Made by a program: the position numbers and the translations under genes
Part shown: positions 13,866 through 15,142 of the stretch, one piece after another
Position numbering within the stretch: position 1 is the first letter of the stretch
Layout: every line of letters begins with the position of its first letter
Assembly (NCBI GenBank): GCA_035530195.1
Contig: DATKVG010000038.1
Location: forward strand, 1-15,142
Direction of reading: 5' to 3'
DNA from: JAPLKX01 sp035530195
Lineage (GTDB): Bacteria > Hydrogenedentota > Hydrogenedentia > Hydrogenedentales > SLHB01
DNA: 15,142 nt
The notes under the pieces: generated by a model
What the model was told of the DNA's origin: nothing
What the model saw: the letters and a program-made list of their open reading frames with translations, nothing else
The model's database searches: none

Positions 13866-15005
13866 TCACGTATCGATGAGGCTCCGGTAAACGCTCGCGA
13901 CAGCTTCTGCGTGGGTGTAAACAGAATAGCGCAGGGCCTGCACTTTTCCTGCGCGCGCAAGCTGATCCCGCAACCGCACGTCGCTCAATAGCAGCCTGAT
14001 CGAGGCTGCGAAACTGTCCGTCCGCCCCTGTTCCGCCACAAGGCCCGTGACGCCGTCTTCAACCAGTTCCGCCGGACCGCTGCCCCCGGCCACCACGACC
14101 GCCGCACCGCAGTGCCACGCCTCAACCACCACCCGCCCGAACGGCTCGTTGTCCGACGGCAGGACGAGCACGTCGGAATCCGCCAGAAGAGAAGGGATGT
14201 TCTCGACGTGGCCGAGGAACAGAATCGAGCCCGACAGACCCGCCGCCGATGCGCGCCTGCGCAGGCTGGCGGCATAAGTTGCATTCCTGCCCGTGATATC
14301 GCCGCCCGCGATGCAAAACACCGCGTCGCAATGCCCGCGGCCCACACGGGCAGCCGCGTCTATGAACAGGTCGTGACGTTTCCACGGCGCCAACTGCGCA
14401 ACCATCGTGACCACCGGGGCGTGTGGATGAATGTTGTGAACCATTCTGAACGCGCCGCGCTTCGGAATAGGATCGGGCGGATCCACACCGTTGGGCACGA
14501 CCGCGCAACGCGAACCGCCGGCCGGCAACGCGTTTTTGATGAACTCCGTGGGCGCGATGCAGCCTCGTGCCATCGCGGCGACAGCGAGGTTGGCCAGCCG
14601 CCGCCGCGGGAAATCGCGCACATGATAGACGAACGGGATCCCCGACCACCGCGCCGCAACCACCCCAGGCACGCTCGCCTTGATGCCGTTGCCGTGGACC
14701 AGCCCGATGTTCAGCGATCCGATGAGACGGCGCAGGTCGAGCACGCACCGCGTTGCCGCGATTGACGCAGCCGGCAGCCGCGACAGATCTCCCGCGCCTT
14801 CCAGTCGGGGAAACTCAACGGGATGCGTGCTCAGGCCCAGCCGGCACGACTCGGCATAAACAGCCGACTCTGGGGGGCATGCGACGTGGACGAAAAACTC
14901 CGCCCGATCGTGGACGGCCGCCGCGCAGTCGAGCATGCTCCGCTCGGCTCCACCCACAAAACCGGTGTAAATGACTGCCAGAACGTTGCGGCTGCGCGTA
15001 TCCAC
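13866..15005 (-). CDS. GT4-type glycosyltransferase
   Basis: A 379-residue GT-B-fold retaining glycosyltransferase of the GT4 type, transferring a sugar from a nucleotide donor in the cytoplasm. Visible: VIYTGFVGGAERS at 11-23 (N-domain loop), VHGNG at 103-107, YHVRD at 127-131, VPNGVD at 170-175, AQLAPWKRHD with Lys209 contacting the donor phosphate, and the E-x7-E motif EPFGRVVVE (Glu287, Glu295). The sugar and acceptor are unknown; polysaccharide or glycoconjugate synthesis is likely. I prefer GTG 15005 because AAGGA lies 9 nt upstream and the N-terminus then matches the family. ATG 15026 adds seven residues but has no ribosome binding site. Nothing recognisable follows between 15027 and the end of the window. 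Confidence 0.9.
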   Translation of the reverse strand: MDTRSRNVLAVIYTGFVGGAERSMLDCAAAVHDRAEFFVHVACPPESAVYAESCRLGLSTHPVEFPRLEGAGDLSRLPAASIAATRCVLDLRRLIGSLNIGLVHGNGIKASVPGVVAARWSGIPFVYHVRDFPRRRLANLAVAAMARGCIAPTEFIKNALPAGGSRCAVVPNGVDPPDPIPKRGAFRMVHNIHPHAPVVTMVAQLAPWKRHDLFIDAAARVGRGHCDAVFCIAGGDITGRNATYAASLRRRASAAGLSGSILFLGHVENIPSLLADSDVLVLPSDNEPFGRVVVEAWHCGAAVVVAGGSGPAELVEDGVTGLVAEQGRTDSFAASIRLLLSDVRLRDQLARAGKVQALRYSVYTHAEAVASVYRSLIDT

Positions 15006-15142
15006 GAGTATACATCCTTGATGCATAGTGCGGCTGTGAGTCTAACACAGTATTCGCTTTCGTTTCTACCTCTTTGCACACACGTCCACTCCAAACCACA
15101 TCCTTGACGGTTGTTGAACCCGTGTCCGGGCGCGGTTAGTAT

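Overview
This is a GC-rich chromosomal segment (clearly above 60% G+C by eye) of a bacterium. The gene content is a TAT-exported Gfo/Idh/MocA oxidoreductase, an SMP-30 lactonase, a DUF5009 acyltransferase, a CBM9-like protein, a ceramidase-like hydrolase and a diverged Nramp homologue. Together with roomy, palindrome-rich intergenic DNA this fits uncultured Hydrogenedentota, Planctomycetota or related PVC-type carbohydrate degraders. There is no rRNA or other phylogenetic marker, so the lineage is an inference. No phage, plasmid, transposase gene or CRISPR array is visible.

Layout. 1-520: gene-free, with two copies of a covarying hairpin repeat and a probable promoter. 521-2655 (+): exported Gfo/Idh oxidoreductase followed 5 nt later by a secreted SMP-30/gluconolactonase-like protein, a plausible oxidise-then-open-the-lactone pair. 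2705-4138 (-): Nramp-related transporter whose DPGN metal-site motif is replaced. 4139-4699: gene-free, full of short hairpins. 9010 to 4700 (-): a secreted putative glycoside hydrolase, a 222-bp gap with inverted repeats, a CBM9-like protein and a DUF5009/HGSNAT-like membrane acyltransferase, probably one polysaccharide-processing operon.

9153-9879 (+): MNT/HEPN toxin-antitoxin-like pair of visibly lower GC, probably acquired. 11821 to 9853 (-): ceramidase-like hydrolase, then a YpsA/'molybdenum carrier' SLOG-type protein whose end overlaps the HEPN gene. 12050-13865 (+): three translationally coupled genes, namely a cytoplasmic Gfo/Idh oxidoreductase and two small proteins that are diverged paralogues of each other with shared Cys/His positions. 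13866-15005 (-): GT4-type glycosyltransferase meeting the trio tail to tail with no spacer.

The best candidate for something undescribed is the 12050-13865 trio: an oxidoreductase coupled by stop/start overlaps to two paralogous Cys-containing proteins of unknown function. Second are the several unrelated families of REP-like hairpins, two of which show compensatory base changes between copies.
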